In this document: positions 7,771-17,069 of the stretch, piece after piece
Position numbering within the stretch: position 1 is the first letter of the stretch
Layout: each line of letters opens with the position of its first letter
Origin: Nitrospirales bacterium
Lineage (GTDB): Bacteria > Nitrospirota > Nitrospiria > Nitrospirales > UBA8639
Reading direction: 5' to 3'
DNA length: 64,000 nucleotides
Assembly (NCBI GenBank): GCA_029261355.1
Contig: JAJDBM010000007.1
Span: forward strand, 1-64,000
The notes under the pieces: model-generated
The model's input: the letters and a program-made list of their open reading frames with translations, nothing else
Told to the model about the DNA's origin: nothing
The model's database searches: none
Translations under genes and position numbers: made by a program

Positions 7771-9351
7771 TCACATAGAATTCATGACAGGTAACCTCAC
7801 CGTAAACCTTGCTCCCCCTCCAGAACTTCCCTGTGCCATTATCGAACCTTGATGTAACTCAACAATCTTTTTACAAATAGCAAGTCCTGCTCCAGTCCCT
7901 TGATATTCTTTTCGACTATTCAATTGTTGAAACAGACCAAACATGCGATCCGTATATTGTTCATCGAACCCAATTCCGTTGTCCTCAACCACAATTTCCC
8001 AATACTGCATTTCTGATCCGGAAACTTCTTGGGCTTCTGATATTTTTTGGATTGGGTGGCCTAGAATCTTCACGATTGAGAGAACATCACTTTTTTGATA
8101 TTTCAAGGCATTGCTGAGTAAGTGATGAAATAACTGCCGCATTTGAATAGGATTTGCCTGAACTGTTGGCAACATTCCAACAGATATTGTTGTTTGGGTT
8201 GATTCAATCTCTCGCTCTAACTCGACAAGAATCTCTTCAACCAAATTACCAAGGTCGACAACCACACATTTCTGGTCAATCACCTTAATCTTCGAGTAAA
8301 TTAAGGCGTCTTTCACTAATTCTTGCATCCTGTTGGAGGATCGCTGAATACGACTGAGGTAGTCTTGGCCTTGTTCACCAAGAGCTTCACCATATTTTCC
8401 TTGGACCCGATCACTCAGCAGCTGAATTTTTCGTAAAGGCTCTTGCAAATCATGGGCTGCCACATTTGCAAACATCGTTAATTCTTGATTAGATTGCACC
8501 AACTGCTCAGTTTGTTGAACGAGCCTATGCTCGACTTGTTCACGTCGATCAATGTCTTCGAGAAGAACCTCCTTCGCCTGAAACAACGCGACTTCTTTGT
8601 AACGAAACACCTTAATCACTAGGATTACGACACCCAGCCCCAATATAGCGAGAACACTTATGAGAGCAACGGTGTCCTTTAAGGCACCCCATGTTCGAGC
8701 AATCGCATGATCCATAGGAAGAATGACTTCTAAGACTCCCCTCACATCTCCTACAGCCCAATCCTGTTTGGGAGAATCCTCATGTAGATTGTGACAATTC
8801 ACACAACTTGGTCTCATCACATCAGCCACGGCATAGCGTAACGACCAATGCCCTAACACGTCTGTAAAACGGTAAAAAGGTATTTCCGGATTCTTATTCA
8901 ATGTGACCCAGGCTTCTTTGCCAAACTCATCTTGCAATCCTCCTGTCGTCTGACGCCAAGGAAAGGGAAACTTACTATAGAGTCTGGTTTCGAGATCAGA
9001 TTGCGATTCGCCTAGTTTCTCCGCCAACAGAAGACTAAGGGTAGCAGGAAGAGGAATGGCCCCAGGCACATTCTGATAGTCATGAGTCACACGAATTCCA
9101 TGAGTTTGGGCGGCATTTACGACCTCGGATGTATACAACGTACGAAATGCTCGTAACGCATGAACCGATCGCGCCGCCCCTTCAATGGCATTCATTTTCG
9201 TCAATTGGTGAGAAAGATCCCAGAGATGTCCTACGATCACCACCAGACTCAATACGAACGCCAGCAAGAGAAACGGTATAATCTTTTCACTAAGCCATGA
9301 GATGGATTCAGAAAAGATCGCACTGCTCTTTTTTGGCCCGTCGTCAAACAA
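7771..9351 (-). CDS. Membrane sensor histidine kinase with DUF3365-type (CxxCH) periplasmic sensor
   Basis: 526 residues. A membrane helix (about 24-45) is followed by a periplasmic region of about 175 residues containing CVNCH (Cys183, Cys186, His187), a c-type haem attachment motif, in a context typical of DUF3365/Tll0287-like sensors. A second membrane helix (about 223-248) leads to a coiled coil, a HisKA domain (VAAHDLQEPLRK) and a HATPase_c domain (NALKYQ, DNGIGFD, GTGAGLAI). The start is TTG; the next Met lies after the first helix, so TTG is preferred. It probably senses a redox ligand or gas through haem. No regulator is adjacent; the Rcp1-type receivers at 2-3.6 kb fit its H-box class. 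Confidence 0.88.
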   Translation of the reverse strand: MFDDGPKKSSAIFSESISWLSEKIIPFLLLAFVLSLVVIVGHLWDLSHQLTKMNAIEGAARSVHALRAFRTLYTSEVVNAAQTHGIRVTHDYQNVPGAIPLPATLSLLLAEKLGESQSDLETRLYSKFPFPWRQTTGGLQDEFGKEAWVTLNKNPEIPFYRFTDVLGHWSLRYAVADVMRPSCVNCHNLHEDSPKQDWAVGDVRGVLEVILPMDHAIARTWGALKDTVALISVLAILGLGVVILVIKVFRYKEVALFQAKEVLLEDIDRREQVEHRLVQQTEQLVQSNQELTMFANVAAHDLQEPLRKIQLLSDRVQGKYGEALGEQGQDYLSRIQRSSNRMQELVKDALIYSKIKVIDQKCVVVDLGNLVEEILVELEREIESTQTTISVGMLPTVQANPIQMRQLFHHLLSNALKYQKSDVLSIVKILGHPIQKISEAQEVSGSEMQYWEIVVEDNGIGFDEQYTDRMFGLFQQLNSRKEYQGTGAGLAICKKIVELHQGSIMAQGSSGGGARFTVRLPVMNSM

Positions 9352-9925
9352 GTGGAGCCCTACCTATCAATGTGGGACGGAAAAATCCATTCAGTGTCAA
9401 CGATGCGAAGAAGACAATTTTCTGCAGACAGCAATTACTTAAATGGCTGAAAATCCTTGGGGGAACTTTTTCTTGAGTCGGTATGGAAAAGTAAAAGAAA
9501 GTTGAAAAGAAGAAGGTCTTACGCAGATTGAGTAAATTGCTGACTGTTCGTATAAAACAAGTCAAAGGAATTTCCCTCATACATCCTGAAGCAGTTGCGT
9601 GCAAAGGCCGAATTTCGTTCTTCATTACTTTGGTAATTCGTTATATGTTCCTCCAACTTTCAGGCCTTACTGCATTGCAGTCAATCCTGACCATTGAGAA
9701 AGCTCTAGTCACCCGACATAGACCATTAGTACTCGGGTTTAAGAGAATTTCGTCTCATTCTAGACAATACTTGAGGTGAATTTTTAACGAGATGAAAGCT
9801 CTCGAATATTCATGACAATCAAGACTTGGACGATTGGTTATTCACTCGGTTCAAACATACAATCTTGACAACCGGCATTGGCAGAAATTTTAACTTTCCA
9901 ATTGAAAAACTAACAGGAATCTTCG
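9352..9925. other. Long intergenic region between kinase and TVP38 gene
   Basis: A gap of 570 bp with no supported gene. A short plus-strand open frame (9528-9779) has neither a ribosome site nor recognisable sequence. The segment lies upstream of the kinase and downstream of the TVP38 gene, both on the minus strand, and probably contains the kinase promoter, which I cannot place. I found no strong inverted repeat. Confidence 0.4.
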
Positions 9926-10756
9926 TTAAACTGATGTATTGGACGGATCTTGTTCCTTCGAACCACACCAAGAACACTTGGTTGGTGCCTCAAATGAGAG
10001 AACCGGGGCAGGGCTAGATAAAGGTTCCTCATCAAATTCTGGTTTCTTGCCAAGAATTAATTGCACCCACTTTGCGGATTGATTCCGCATGATTAACTTT
10101 GGCAACACAAGAAATAGTCCAACCAACACAATTCCTAAGAGAAACACCATCCAATCTGCAGCCATCGTACTGCTGCCAAAGTAGACGAGGGCATATGTTG
10201 GAGGAATCATGCCAACGAATGTCGCCAAGGCAAAAGCTTTGAGGCTCATTTTGGTCAACCCAGCCCCATAACTCACAAGATCGAAGGAAAATAGTGGAAG
10301 GAGACGAGACACCAATACGAACCCAAAAAGATGATGATCCGAACATTTCTCACAGAAAACCACATCACTTTTCAGTAAGCGAGCGATGACCTCCCGGCCT
10401 AATGTCCGACCAATCAAGAAGCTCACGATCGCTCCGATCTCCGCACCGATTACCGCATAGACTGTTCCCATGAAGGGTCCAAATGCCACTCCAGCTGCAA
10501 GATCTAACGGAAGACTAGGGATCGGACTGACCACCACGGCTAAGGCCATGATGCCCACAAACACCACCGGAGCCATGACTCCAAACGTCTGAATAAAATC
10601 CACGAATTTGGCTGGCTGAAGATATCCTGTTATGTCATAGTGACTGATGACTCCATAGGCTATGGCTAAGATCATCGCCCACAAGGCTATCTTGCCCCAA
10701 GCCCCAAGATTGGCATCTTTCCTTTTTTCACGTGGCATTGCTGCTGGCTGCTTCAT
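9926..10756 (-). CDS. TVP38/TMEM64 (VTT-domain) membrane protein with CxxC tail
   Basis: An inner-membrane protein of about 276 residues. A polar N-terminus is followed by a hydrophobic helix (IALWAMILAIAYGVI). The VTT/SNARE-assoc core has the family motifs PIPSLPLDLAAGVAFGP and GAEIGAIVSFLIGRTLGRE. The segment LVSRLLPLFSFDLVSYGAGLT matches the conserved R-(L/I)-P-hydrophobic motif, and further membrane segments follow. The cytosolic C-terminus ends with KCSWCGSKEQD, a CxxC pair not usual for the family. The frame opens with GTG at 10762 and ATG at 10756; neither has a clear ribosome site. DedA/TVP38 proteins are linked to lipid or small-molecule transport. Confidence 0.87.
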   Translation of the reverse strand: MKQPAAMPREKRKDANLGAWGKIALWAMILAIAYGVISHYDITGYLQPAKFVDFIQTFGVMAPVVFVGIMALAVVVSPIPSLPLDLAAGVAFGPFMGTVYAVIGAEIGAIVSFLIGRTLGREVIARLLKSDVVFCEKCSDHHLFGFVLVSRLLPLFSFDLVSYGAGLTKMSLKAFALATFVGMIPPTYALVYFGSSTMAADWMVFLLGIVLVGLFLVLPKLIMRNQSAKWVQLILGKKPEFDEEPLSSPAPVLSFEAPTKCSWCGSKEQDPSNTSV

Positions 10757-10988
10757 ATTCACTGACTAATCATGCACTCATTTAACCAACATTGAGCACG
10801 GTCATATTCCAGGAACATAGGACAATTGACTGTATGTCGAAATCTGCTGTCCTGCAAGAGATAACCTATGAATATCTGACTATCAGGATTGCTGTAACAA
10901 CTTCCCACATGATGAGACTCTGTATCATGCGCTGAAATACTCACAGACACAAACTTTTGCATAGAATAACCAACAAGGAGTCTTTGAT

Positions 10989-11741
10989 ATGACGACTCAA
11001 CCCATGGAGCAGACAATGAGCAATTCATCCAGCACTTCAGTTGAACAGAGTTCAAGTCCAATTGGCAAAATTGTCCTCGCGCTCCTTCTCGCTATCGGCA
11101 TTGGAGCCTTTTTCTATTTTGACCTTGGACAGTATCTCTCTCTCGATTCGCTCAAGTCTAATCGTGACAAACTTCTCGCATATACCGAAAATAACTTCAC
11201 TCTGGCAGTCTCTCTTTTCATCCTCATCTATATTGTCCAGACGGCCTTCTCACTTCCAGGCGGCGCAATTCTAACTTTGGCTGGAGGTTTTCTTTTTGGA
11301 GCATTCCTGGGCACACTGATCGTGAATGTAGGCGCCACAACCGGTGCAACCTTGGCATTTTTGGCAGCCCGTTATCTCTTAAGGGATTGGGTGGAAAGTA
11401 AGTTTGGCGATCGACTGGGCCCAATACAATCTGGATTCGCACAAAATGCCTTTAGTTACCTCATGACCCTAAGACTCATCCCTGCCTTTCCATTCTTCTT
11501 AGTCAACCTTGTTTCAGGCCTGACTCGTGTCAACATAGGAACCTATATTGGTGCAACGGCGCTTGGAATCATTCCTGGCAGTTTCGTCTTTGCATTTGCC
11601 GGTCGACAACTCGGGACCATCAATTCATTATCTGAAATTGCCTCTCCTTCAGTCTTACTCGCATTTACATTCTTAGGTCTGCTTGCCATTATGCCTATCA
11701 TCTATCGAAAAATGACTGGCAAAAGTAGTCCTGGGGCCTAA
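10989..11741 (+). CDS. TVP38/TMEM64 family membrane protein
   Basis: 250 residues. A Ser-rich polar N-terminus of about 25 residues is followed by a helix (IVLALLLAIGIGAFFYF). The VTT core contains FSLPGGAILTLAGGFLFGAFLGT, with the small-residue turn typical of the family. After TTGATLAFLAARYLLRDWV comes LRLIPAFPFFLVNLVSGLTRV, the conserved R-L-I-P-x-F-P-F motif. AAGGAG at about 10976 sits 8 bp before the ATG. It is divergent from the other TVP38 gene and followed closely by an FAD disulfide oxidoreductase, a pairing common in bacteria. Confidence 0.92.
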   Translation: MTTQPMEQTMSNSSSTSVEQSSSPIGKIVLALLLAIGIGAFFYFDLGQYLSLDSLKSNRDKLLAYTENNFTLAVSLFILIYIVQTAFSLPGGAILTLAGGFLFGAFLGTLIVNVGATTGATLAFLAARYLLRDWVESKFGDRLGPIQSGFAQNAFSYLMTLRLIPAFPFFLVNLVSGLTRVNIGTYIGATALGIIPGSFVFAFAGRQLGTINSLSEIASPSVLLAFTFLGLLAIMPIIYRKMTGKSSPGA

Positions 11742-11803
11742 AGATAGCGTCTACAATATGAAAACAAACCCCATATTACCTATATTTTAATTTGAGGATA
11801 CAG

Positions 11804-13360
11804 ATGATTCAACCGACGCCCCTCCATCATGACGTTGAAATCCTACCAATGGATGAATTCAATCAAGAATTGGTGAACAATGTTCATCCACCTCAATGGA
11901 CAAACCCAACGCCCGATGGGAAATATAATCTCGTCGTCATTGGGGCCGGCACTGCCGGACTCATTACAGCCGCAGTTGCGGCAGCCCTCGGAGCCAAAGT
12001 GGCCTTAATCGAACGGCATCTGATGGGTGGTGATTGCCTCAATGTTGGATGTGTGCCTTCCAAGGGGATCATTCGTGCTGCTCGCGCCTGGGCTGAGGTA
12101 AACAATGCCAGTGAGTATGGACTCCATATATCTCCCGAACACGTGACACGAAACTTCGATGTGGCGATGGCTCGCATGAGAAAACTCCGAGCACGAATTA
12201 GTCACGTTGATTCAGCACATCGTTATAAAAAACTTGGAGTTGACATCTATATTGGTGAAGGGAAATTTACCAATGCATCTACAGTTGAAGTCGCTGGGCA
12301 AACACTCACATTCACGAAGGCAGTAATTTGTACAGGTGCCAGAGCCGCAGCACCACCCATTCAAGGTTTGGAAGATGCGGGATATTTAACGAATGAAACT
12401 ATTTTTTCTTTGACTACATTGCCTCCTCGTCTGGCCGTAATTGGTGCTGGGCCGATTGGCTGTGAAATGGCGCAATCTTTCGTCCGATTTGGTAGTCAAG
12501 TTTCTCTTTTCGAGCGAAGTGACCACATTCTTCCGCGCGAAGATGCTGATGCCGCAAAAGTTGTACAAGCACAAATGGCGAAAGAGGGCGTATCATTTAT
12601 CTTTAATTCCAATGTTCAGCGAGTTGAATCCAGAGGCACAGAAAAAGTTCTTCATTACGAAGAAGATGGACAGAGTCATGAACTCGTCGTTGATGAAATA
12701 TTAGTGGGAATCGGCCGAGCGCCAAATGTCGAAGGCTTAGGGTTGGATCTGGTTGGGGTCGAATTCGACCAACGAGCTGGAGTGAAGGTTAACGACAAAC
12801 TTCAAACTTCAAACCCCAAAATTTACGCCGCTGGAGACATTTGTTTCCCGTTTAAATTTACTCATACCGCCGATGCCATGGCACAAATTGTTATTCAAAA
12901 TGCCCTCTTTCCCCACCCGCTTGGATTTGGATATGCCAGTACTGATTCACTGATCATTCCATGGTGTACGTTTACCGAACCTGAGATTGCTCATGTGGGC
13001 CTCTACGAACACGACCCACAATCTAAAAATATCGAGATTGATACGTTTACATTTCCTCTTCATGAAGTTGATCGCGCCATTTTGGATGGGGAAGACGAAG
13101 GGTTTGCACGAGTGCATGTGAAGAAGGGAACTGATACAATCCTTGGAGCAACCATAGTGGCAGCTCATGCAGGAGATATGATCAGCGAATTTACTCTAGC
13201 CATGAAAGCTGGGGTGGGGCTGAGTACCATCACTGGAACCATACACCCTTACCCCACTCAAGCTGAAGTTATTAAAAAAGTTGCGAATGCCTGGAGAAAG
13301 ACAACATTCACTGATGGGAAAAAACAATTCCTGAAAAAACTCTTCGCATGGACCCGTTAA
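11804..13360 (+). CDS. Mercuric-reductase-like FAD/NAD(P) disulfide oxidoreductase
   Basis: About 518 residues. A leader of about 40 residues precedes the FAD site (VVIGAGTAGLITAAVAAALG); the redox disulfide is in GGDCLNVGCVPSKG. The NAD(P) site is VIGAGPIGCEMAQSF, the second FAD motif is KIYAAGDICFP, and the dimerisation domain ends with TIHPYPTQAEVIKKV. A GAGG at 11794 fits the ATG at 11804 better than the upstream in-frame TTG at 11792. No heavy-metal domain and no C-terminal Cys pair are seen, so real mercuric reductase activity is unlikely. The gene follows a TVP38 gene in the same direction; the natural substrate of this paired family is not established. Confidence 0.92.
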   Translation: MIQPTPLHHDVEILPMDEFNQELVNNVHPPQWTNPTPDGKYNLVVIGAGTAGLITAAVAAALGAKVALIERHLMGGDCLNVGCVPSKGIIRAARAWAEVNNASEYGLHISPEHVTRNFDVAMARMRKLRARISHVDSAHRYKKLGVDIYIGEGKFTNASTVEVAGQTLTFTKAVICTGARAAAPPIQGLEDAGYLTNETIFSLTTLPPRLAVIGAGPIGCEMAQSFVRFGSQVSLFERSDHILPREDADAAKVVQAQMAKEGVSFIFNSNVQRVESRGTEKVLHYEEDGQSHELVVDEILVGIGRAPNVEGLGLDLVGVEFDQRAGVKVNDKLQTSNPKIYAAGDICFPFKFTHTADAMAQIVIQNALFPHPLGFGYASTDSLIIPWCTFTEPEIAHVGLYEHDPQSKNIEIDTFTFPLHEVDRAILDGEDEGFARVHVKKGTDTILGATIVAAHAGDMISEFTLAMKAGVGLSTITGTIHPYPTQAEVIKKVANAWRKTTFTDGKKQFLKKLFAWTR

Positions 13361-13418
13361 TGCTTGCACTCAGATGATCATTGGCCAACAACAGGCATAC
13401 AGCACAAAGGACTTGAAG

Positions 13419-14198
13419 ATGCGTTTCTTCCCTTCCATTCAGAATATAATTTCAGGTCTTCTCTGGGCTGTGATAGTCGGCCTCCCCCTCCTTAGCCTCG
13501 CAAAAACCAAACCTGAGACCATACTAGAAGTTGGTAAGTTTTCGGCTGAACAGGCTGGGAGCAAGCTTCCTATCGGCTGGAAACCACTCACCTTTGAAAA
13601 CATCAAGGACCACACCCATTACGAGCTCGTCAAAGACAAGAAAAAGGTTGTTCTGAAGGCGTTGAGTGTATCGAGTGCTTCCGGGGTGACCAAAGAAATC
13701 TCCATTGACCCCAAAGAATTTCCAATCGTGCACTGGCGATGGAAAGCAGAGAACATCTTCAAGAAGGGCAATGTGAATTTAAAAGAAGGCGATGATTATC
13801 CAGCAAGAATTTACATCACCTTTGCCTATGACAGCGATCGAGTCGGGTTTTTTGAACAAACAAAATATGAGGTCGCGAAGTTACTCTACGGCCAATATCC
13901 TCCGTTAAATGCGATCACGTATATTTGGGGAAACACAAGTCCAGTCGGAACTGTTGTGCCTAATCCTTATACAGATCGAGTTCAAATGTTTGTCACACAA
14001 AGTGGGTCAAAAAAACTAGGACAATGGGTCACTGAAGAACAAAATATCTATGAAGACTACGTGCAGGCATTTGGGACCGAACCACCCAACATTTCTGGAG
14101 TCGCCATTATGACAGATTCGGATAATACCAAAGAATCAGCAATCGCGTATTTCGGGGATATTGTTTTCAAAAAGCGAAAAGCGAACACTAAGAAATAA
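13419..14198 (+). CDS. DUF3047-type exported protein
   Basis: About 259 residues. I chose the start at 13419 because AAGGA (13407-13411) has correct spacing and the product then opens with a signal peptide (RFFPSIQNII... PLLSLAKT). The frame itself is open from 13374. The mature part includes HWRWKAEN, GDDYPARIYITFAYD, AITYIWGN and a C-terminal IAYFGDIVFKKR. This pattern matches the DUF3047 family, a periplasmic beta-rich domain of unknown function. It follows the oxidoreductase by about 60 bp on the same strand and may belong to its operon. Confidence 0.75.
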   Translation: MRFFPSIQNIISGLLWAVIVGLPLLSLAKTKPETILEVGKFSAEQAGSKLPIGWKPLTFENIKDHTHYELVKDKKKVVLKALSVSSASGVTKEISIDPKEFPIVHWRWKAENIFKKGNVNLKEGDDYPARIYITFAYDSDRVGFFEQTKYEVAKLLYGQYPPLNAITYIWGNTSPVGTVVPNPYTDRVQMFVTQSGSKKLGQWVTEEQNIYEDYVQAFGTEPPNISGVAIMTDSDNTKESAIAYFGDIVFKKRKANTKK

Positions 14199-14273
14199 CC
14201 CATTCAGAACATTCAAGTGTGACAAGATTTCCTCACTCGGTCCTTCTTACTCATACCATTCTTCGCTTTTTTC

Positions 14274-14852
14274 TTAGCCATAATCAGGAGCATTCCCTGA
14301 CTTCCATTTAATGTTACATCCCGCACTCGGGAGCTGTGTTGCATTGACAGGCTGTCCGCTTAACATACGCTCAATGGCAGCTCGTAAATCCTTACCTGTA
14401 ACAGGCTTACCATTTCCTGGGCGACTGTCATCTAACTGTCCACGATAGACCAATCTTTGTGAGTGATCAAATAGAAAAAAGTCTGGCGTACAAGCTGCAG
14501 TAAAACGCTTTGCAACATCTTGGCTCTCGTCGTAACAAAGAGGAAAGACAAAACCAGACTCTTCCACCATATGCTTTAATGATTCAGGCGCATCATCTGG
14601 GTAGCTCTTGGCATCATTGCTACTAATTGCGATGATCTCAAGTTCTGCCAAATCGTAATCGTGACCAAGTTGCGCTAACTCGTCCCTCACATGCACGACA
14701 AATGGGCAATGCTGACAAATAAACATGATCAACACACCCTTCTTCTCAGCATAGATCTCAGGAGAAATCATCTTCCCAGACACGACTTCAGGTAACTCAA
14801 ACGTCGGGATGGTCGTTCCAAGCTCTAACATCGTTGAATTGGTTAAAGACAA
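14274..14852 (-). CDS. Thioredoxin-fold (AhpC/TSA-like) protein
   Basis: 192 residues with a thioredoxin fold. The active site is FICQHCPFV (Cys46, Cys49), followed by IIAISSNDAKSYPDDAPE and CTPDFFLFD with the cis-Pro, then LVYRGQLDDSRPGNG. This corresponds to the thioredoxin-family (ResA/AhpC-like) proteins with a CxxC of unusual QH composition. The start is TTG at 14852: a perfect AAGGAGG at 14860-14866 lies 7 bp before it, while the next Met is about 20 bp further in. It has no signal peptide, so it is a cytoplasmic thiol reductase or peroxidase-like protein. It lies downstream of the ECF sigma/anti-sigma pair on the same strand. Confidence 0.87.
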   Translation of the reverse strand: MSLTNSTMLELGTTIPTFELPEVVSGKMISPEIYAEKKGVLIMFICQHCPFVVHVRDELAQLGHDYDLAELEIIAISSNDAKSYPDDAPESLKHMVEESGFVFPLCYDESQDVAKRFTAACTPDFFLFDHSQRLVYRGQLDDSRPGNGKPVTGKDLRAAIERMLSGQPVNATQLPSAGCNIKWKSGNAPDYG

Positions 14853-14968
14853 ATTATGGCCTCCTTACGATAAAAATAGACTAGAAAAAAAGAATGGTGG
14901 GTGATCAGATGGAAAAAGTGCGCATCTCAAAGCCCAGCTCGAGATCAATCGATACATGCGCGACGAAG

Positions 14969-15247
14969 CTATCCCTTTTTCCAATGTTGAAATCGTCGAA
15001 GCAACTCTTCTCGAACATGCGGAGAAATAGGTTCAGGTGGAAGTTTCCCAAGAGTTTGAACAGTAGCCTTCATTTGTTCCAAATAATTCCTACAGTCCCG
15101 ACACATGCCCAAATGCATGTGGAACCGGATTCGATTCGACAAGGACATGGCCCCCTCAAGATACTCGGTAATGATTTCAGCCACGTCCTGGCAAGATAAC
15201 CGCCCAAGCAAGTAGGACATCAAGTGTTCTTTTAGATTTTTATCCAT
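14969..15247 (-). CDS. Zinc-binding anti-sigma factor
   Basis: 92 residues. The motif HLGMCRDC gives the H-x3-C-x2-C zinc-binding anti-sigma (ZAS) signature (His45, Cys49, Cys52). It starts 5 bp after the stop of the ECF sigma gene, so both are made together. Proteins of this type sequester the sigma factor and release it when the zinc site is oxidised. No membrane helix follows the zinc motif, so this is a soluble anti-sigma. Thiol or oxidative stress is the likely inducer, in keeping with the thioredoxin-like gene just downstream. Confidence 0.88.
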   Translation of the reverse strand: MDKNLKEHLMSYLLGRLSCQDVAEIITEYLEGAMSLSNRIRFHMHLGMCRDCRNYLEQMKATVQTLGKLPPEPISPHVREELLRRFQHWKKG

Positions 15248-15252
15248 AAGAA

Positions 15253-15942
15253 TTACCCTAAATCCCCTTTGACATATTGAGCCAAAGTCCGACGAACTCT
15301 TGAACGAGCTCGATGCAATAACACGCGTTGGTTGGTCTCTGTTACCTGTAAAATGTTACAGACCTCATCAGAACTGAGTCCCTCAAGATCTCGAAATGTA
15401 ATCACTTGCCGCTGTGTAGCAGGGAGCGCTTCAATAGCCTGCTCAATCTGTTCTCGACTTTCTTTTGATAATGCTAAACGTTCTGGAGTGCCATGGTCCC
15501 ACGCATGAGGAGGTTCAATCCAATGTCCGGCCTTCGAACCAGATTGAATAAATGAATCAAGATCAACACCTCCCCATTCATCATCATCTTCAGAACCGGT
15601 CTTTTCCGCAAAAGCCACATATCGACTTTCTCGTGTTCCTCGTGTCTTGGCGCGATTCGTCAAAATGGTAAAGAGCCAAGTCTTAAAGGACGAACGCCCC
15701 TCAAATCGTGACAACCCTTCAAACACGCCCATCCATGTCTCTTGCACAACTTCTTCTGCCACAGCTTGGCTCGGGACATAGGCCATCGCCACCCGTAATA
15801 GCGAGCCCGAGTAACGATCCACCGCCTCTGCAAAGGCTTGTTCATCCCCCTTACGCAAACCGTCCAGTAGTTCGGACTCATCACGGCCAGGCGGAATCAC
15901 CGGCAATGCAAGGGCTATAGTAAGCCATTCAAAAAAAAGCAT
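15253..15942 (-). CDS. ECF (extracytoplasmic function) RNA polymerase sigma factor
   Basis: 229 residues. Region 2 is visible as DEQAFAEAVDRYSGSLLRVAMAYV and AEEVVQETWMGVFEGL, ending in SSFKTWLFTILTNRAKTR. A linker of about 50 residues follows. Region 4 carries the helix-turn-helix LPATQRQVITFRDLEGLSSDEVCNILQVTETNQRVLLHRARSRVR. It heads a two-gene unit with the ZAS anti-sigma. The ATG at 15942 has only a weak ribosome site, and the first 20 hydrophobic residues (FFEWLTIALALPVIPP) are unusual, so the true start may lie slightly downstream. Confidence 0.92.
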   Translation of the reverse strand: MLFFEWLTIALALPVIPPGRDESELLDGLRKGDEQAFAEAVDRYSGSLLRVAMAYVPSQAVAEEVVQETWMGVFEGLSRFEGRSSFKTWLFTILTNRAKTRGTRESRYVAFAEKTGSEDDDEWGGVDLDSFIQSGSKAGHWIEPPHAWDHGTPERLALSKESREQIEQAIEALPATQRQVITFRDLEGLSSDEVCNILQVTETNQRVLLHRARSRVRRTLAQYVKGDLG

Positions 15943-16125
15943 ACTTCAATTCAACATCAGAATTGGTGACAACAAGGAAACACCGAATTATGGAGTGCCG
16001 ATGACATGGAATCAAGTGGAAAGTGATAATTGGAAAGCTGGGATTCAAAGACCATACGAACGACAGTTACTTCGCAGCTTGAAATAATCTACAAAAATAG
16101 CGTGAACCCTGAGACCGGAGGAATA

Positions 16126-16770
16126 TTACGAATCTTGATAGATTTGCGCAAGAATGGCCGTACGGGTCGTCGTCTTCGTCTTTTTCAAAAGATGTCGCAC
16201 ATGCTCTTTGACTGTATGTTCACTAATAGACAGGTTGTTCGCAATCTCCTTATTCGTCTGTCCATCCGCAATATGCGTGACGATTTCCACTTCTCGATCG
16301 GTAAGATGAAATCGCTCTTTGGCTTGAACAGGAATACCCCGACTTTCTCGACCAATTTTCTCCATAAGAATGAGAAAACGCGTATCCTGACTACCCTGAG
16401 GATCTGGCATGAGGAAACCACGAAGAAGAATAGGAACCTGCATACTTCCGGTCACTCTACGAAATTCAAGATATTCAGAATCTTGCAGCGTATCATGATC
16501 ATGCAGAGCGCGTTGAAGATCCACGCACATATCCATGACTTCCGAGGGGAAGATCTCCGTGGGCTCGCTCCCAAACCGGCCTCCAAGAATTTGACGACGC
16601 AAGACCTCTGCTTCAGGGTTCATATATAACACCTCCCCAGAAGCAGAAAATGACAGCACTCCAGGGACCGAACGACAATCGGCAATGGTGTCAATATATG
16701 ACATCAGAGGTGGTCCATTCCCTGCGTCAGGGTGATTCCCATGGGAGATTGTTTTTTTTGTGATAGCCAC
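16126..16770 (-). CDS. LuxR/GerE-type transcriptional regulator with PAS-like N-terminus
   Basis: About 214 residues. The C-terminal 65 residues form a GerE helix-turn-helix (LTDREVEIVTHIADGQTNKEIA, then SISEHTVKEHVRHLLKK). The N-terminal part (PGVLSFSASGEVLYMNPEAE) resembles a PAS core rather than a receiver, since no acceptor Asp pattern is seen. It may therefore sense a small molecule or redox state directly. The start is GTG at 16770; Met23 at 16704 is an alternative. Its targets are unknown. It is not in an obvious operon. Confidence 0.85.
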   Translation of the reverse strand: MAITKKTISHGNHPDAGNGPPLMSYIDTIADCRSVPGVLSFSASGEVLYMNPEAEVLRRQILGGRFGSEPTEIFPSEVMDMCVDLQRALHDHDTLQDSEYLEFRRVTGSMQVPILLRGFLMPDPQGSQDTRFLILMEKIGRESRGIPVQAKERFHLTDREVEIVTHIADGQTNKEIANNLSISEHTVKEHVRHLLKKTKTTTRTAILAQIYQDS

Positions 16771-17069
16771 TTGCCCTCAATTATAGAGTGACGCGAGATT
16801 CATACGTGGCAGGACACCAACGTACACGATGTTCAACAATTGAATCTTGAATTCGTACATACAAAGGCATAATTCAATTATATTTTCCCCATCGTCTATT
16901 CTCGGTATTCCCTCCTCAAGACTTAACCGCAGGGACCTATCCCAACTGTGCCTTATACATCTATTCCATGCCCCTCACACTCCACTTGATCATCGCCCAT
17001 TCCTAAAACATGGCCATTGACTCATCCATTTTCACCTCCCCTAGCATACATGAGAACGTGGCAGCTGCC

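Noticed and set aside
9528-9779. 83-residue frame in the gap before the TVP38 gene
   Set aside because: No ribosome site, no motif and atypical composition; more likely non-coding.
6209-13360. Mercury resistance locus
   Set aside because: Both oxidoreductases lack the MerA metal-binding domain and C-terminal Cys pair; no merR, merT or merP.
16030-16629. 199-residue plus-strand open frame
   Set aside because: Antisense to the LuxR-type gene, which has a clear helix-turn-helix; the product looks random.
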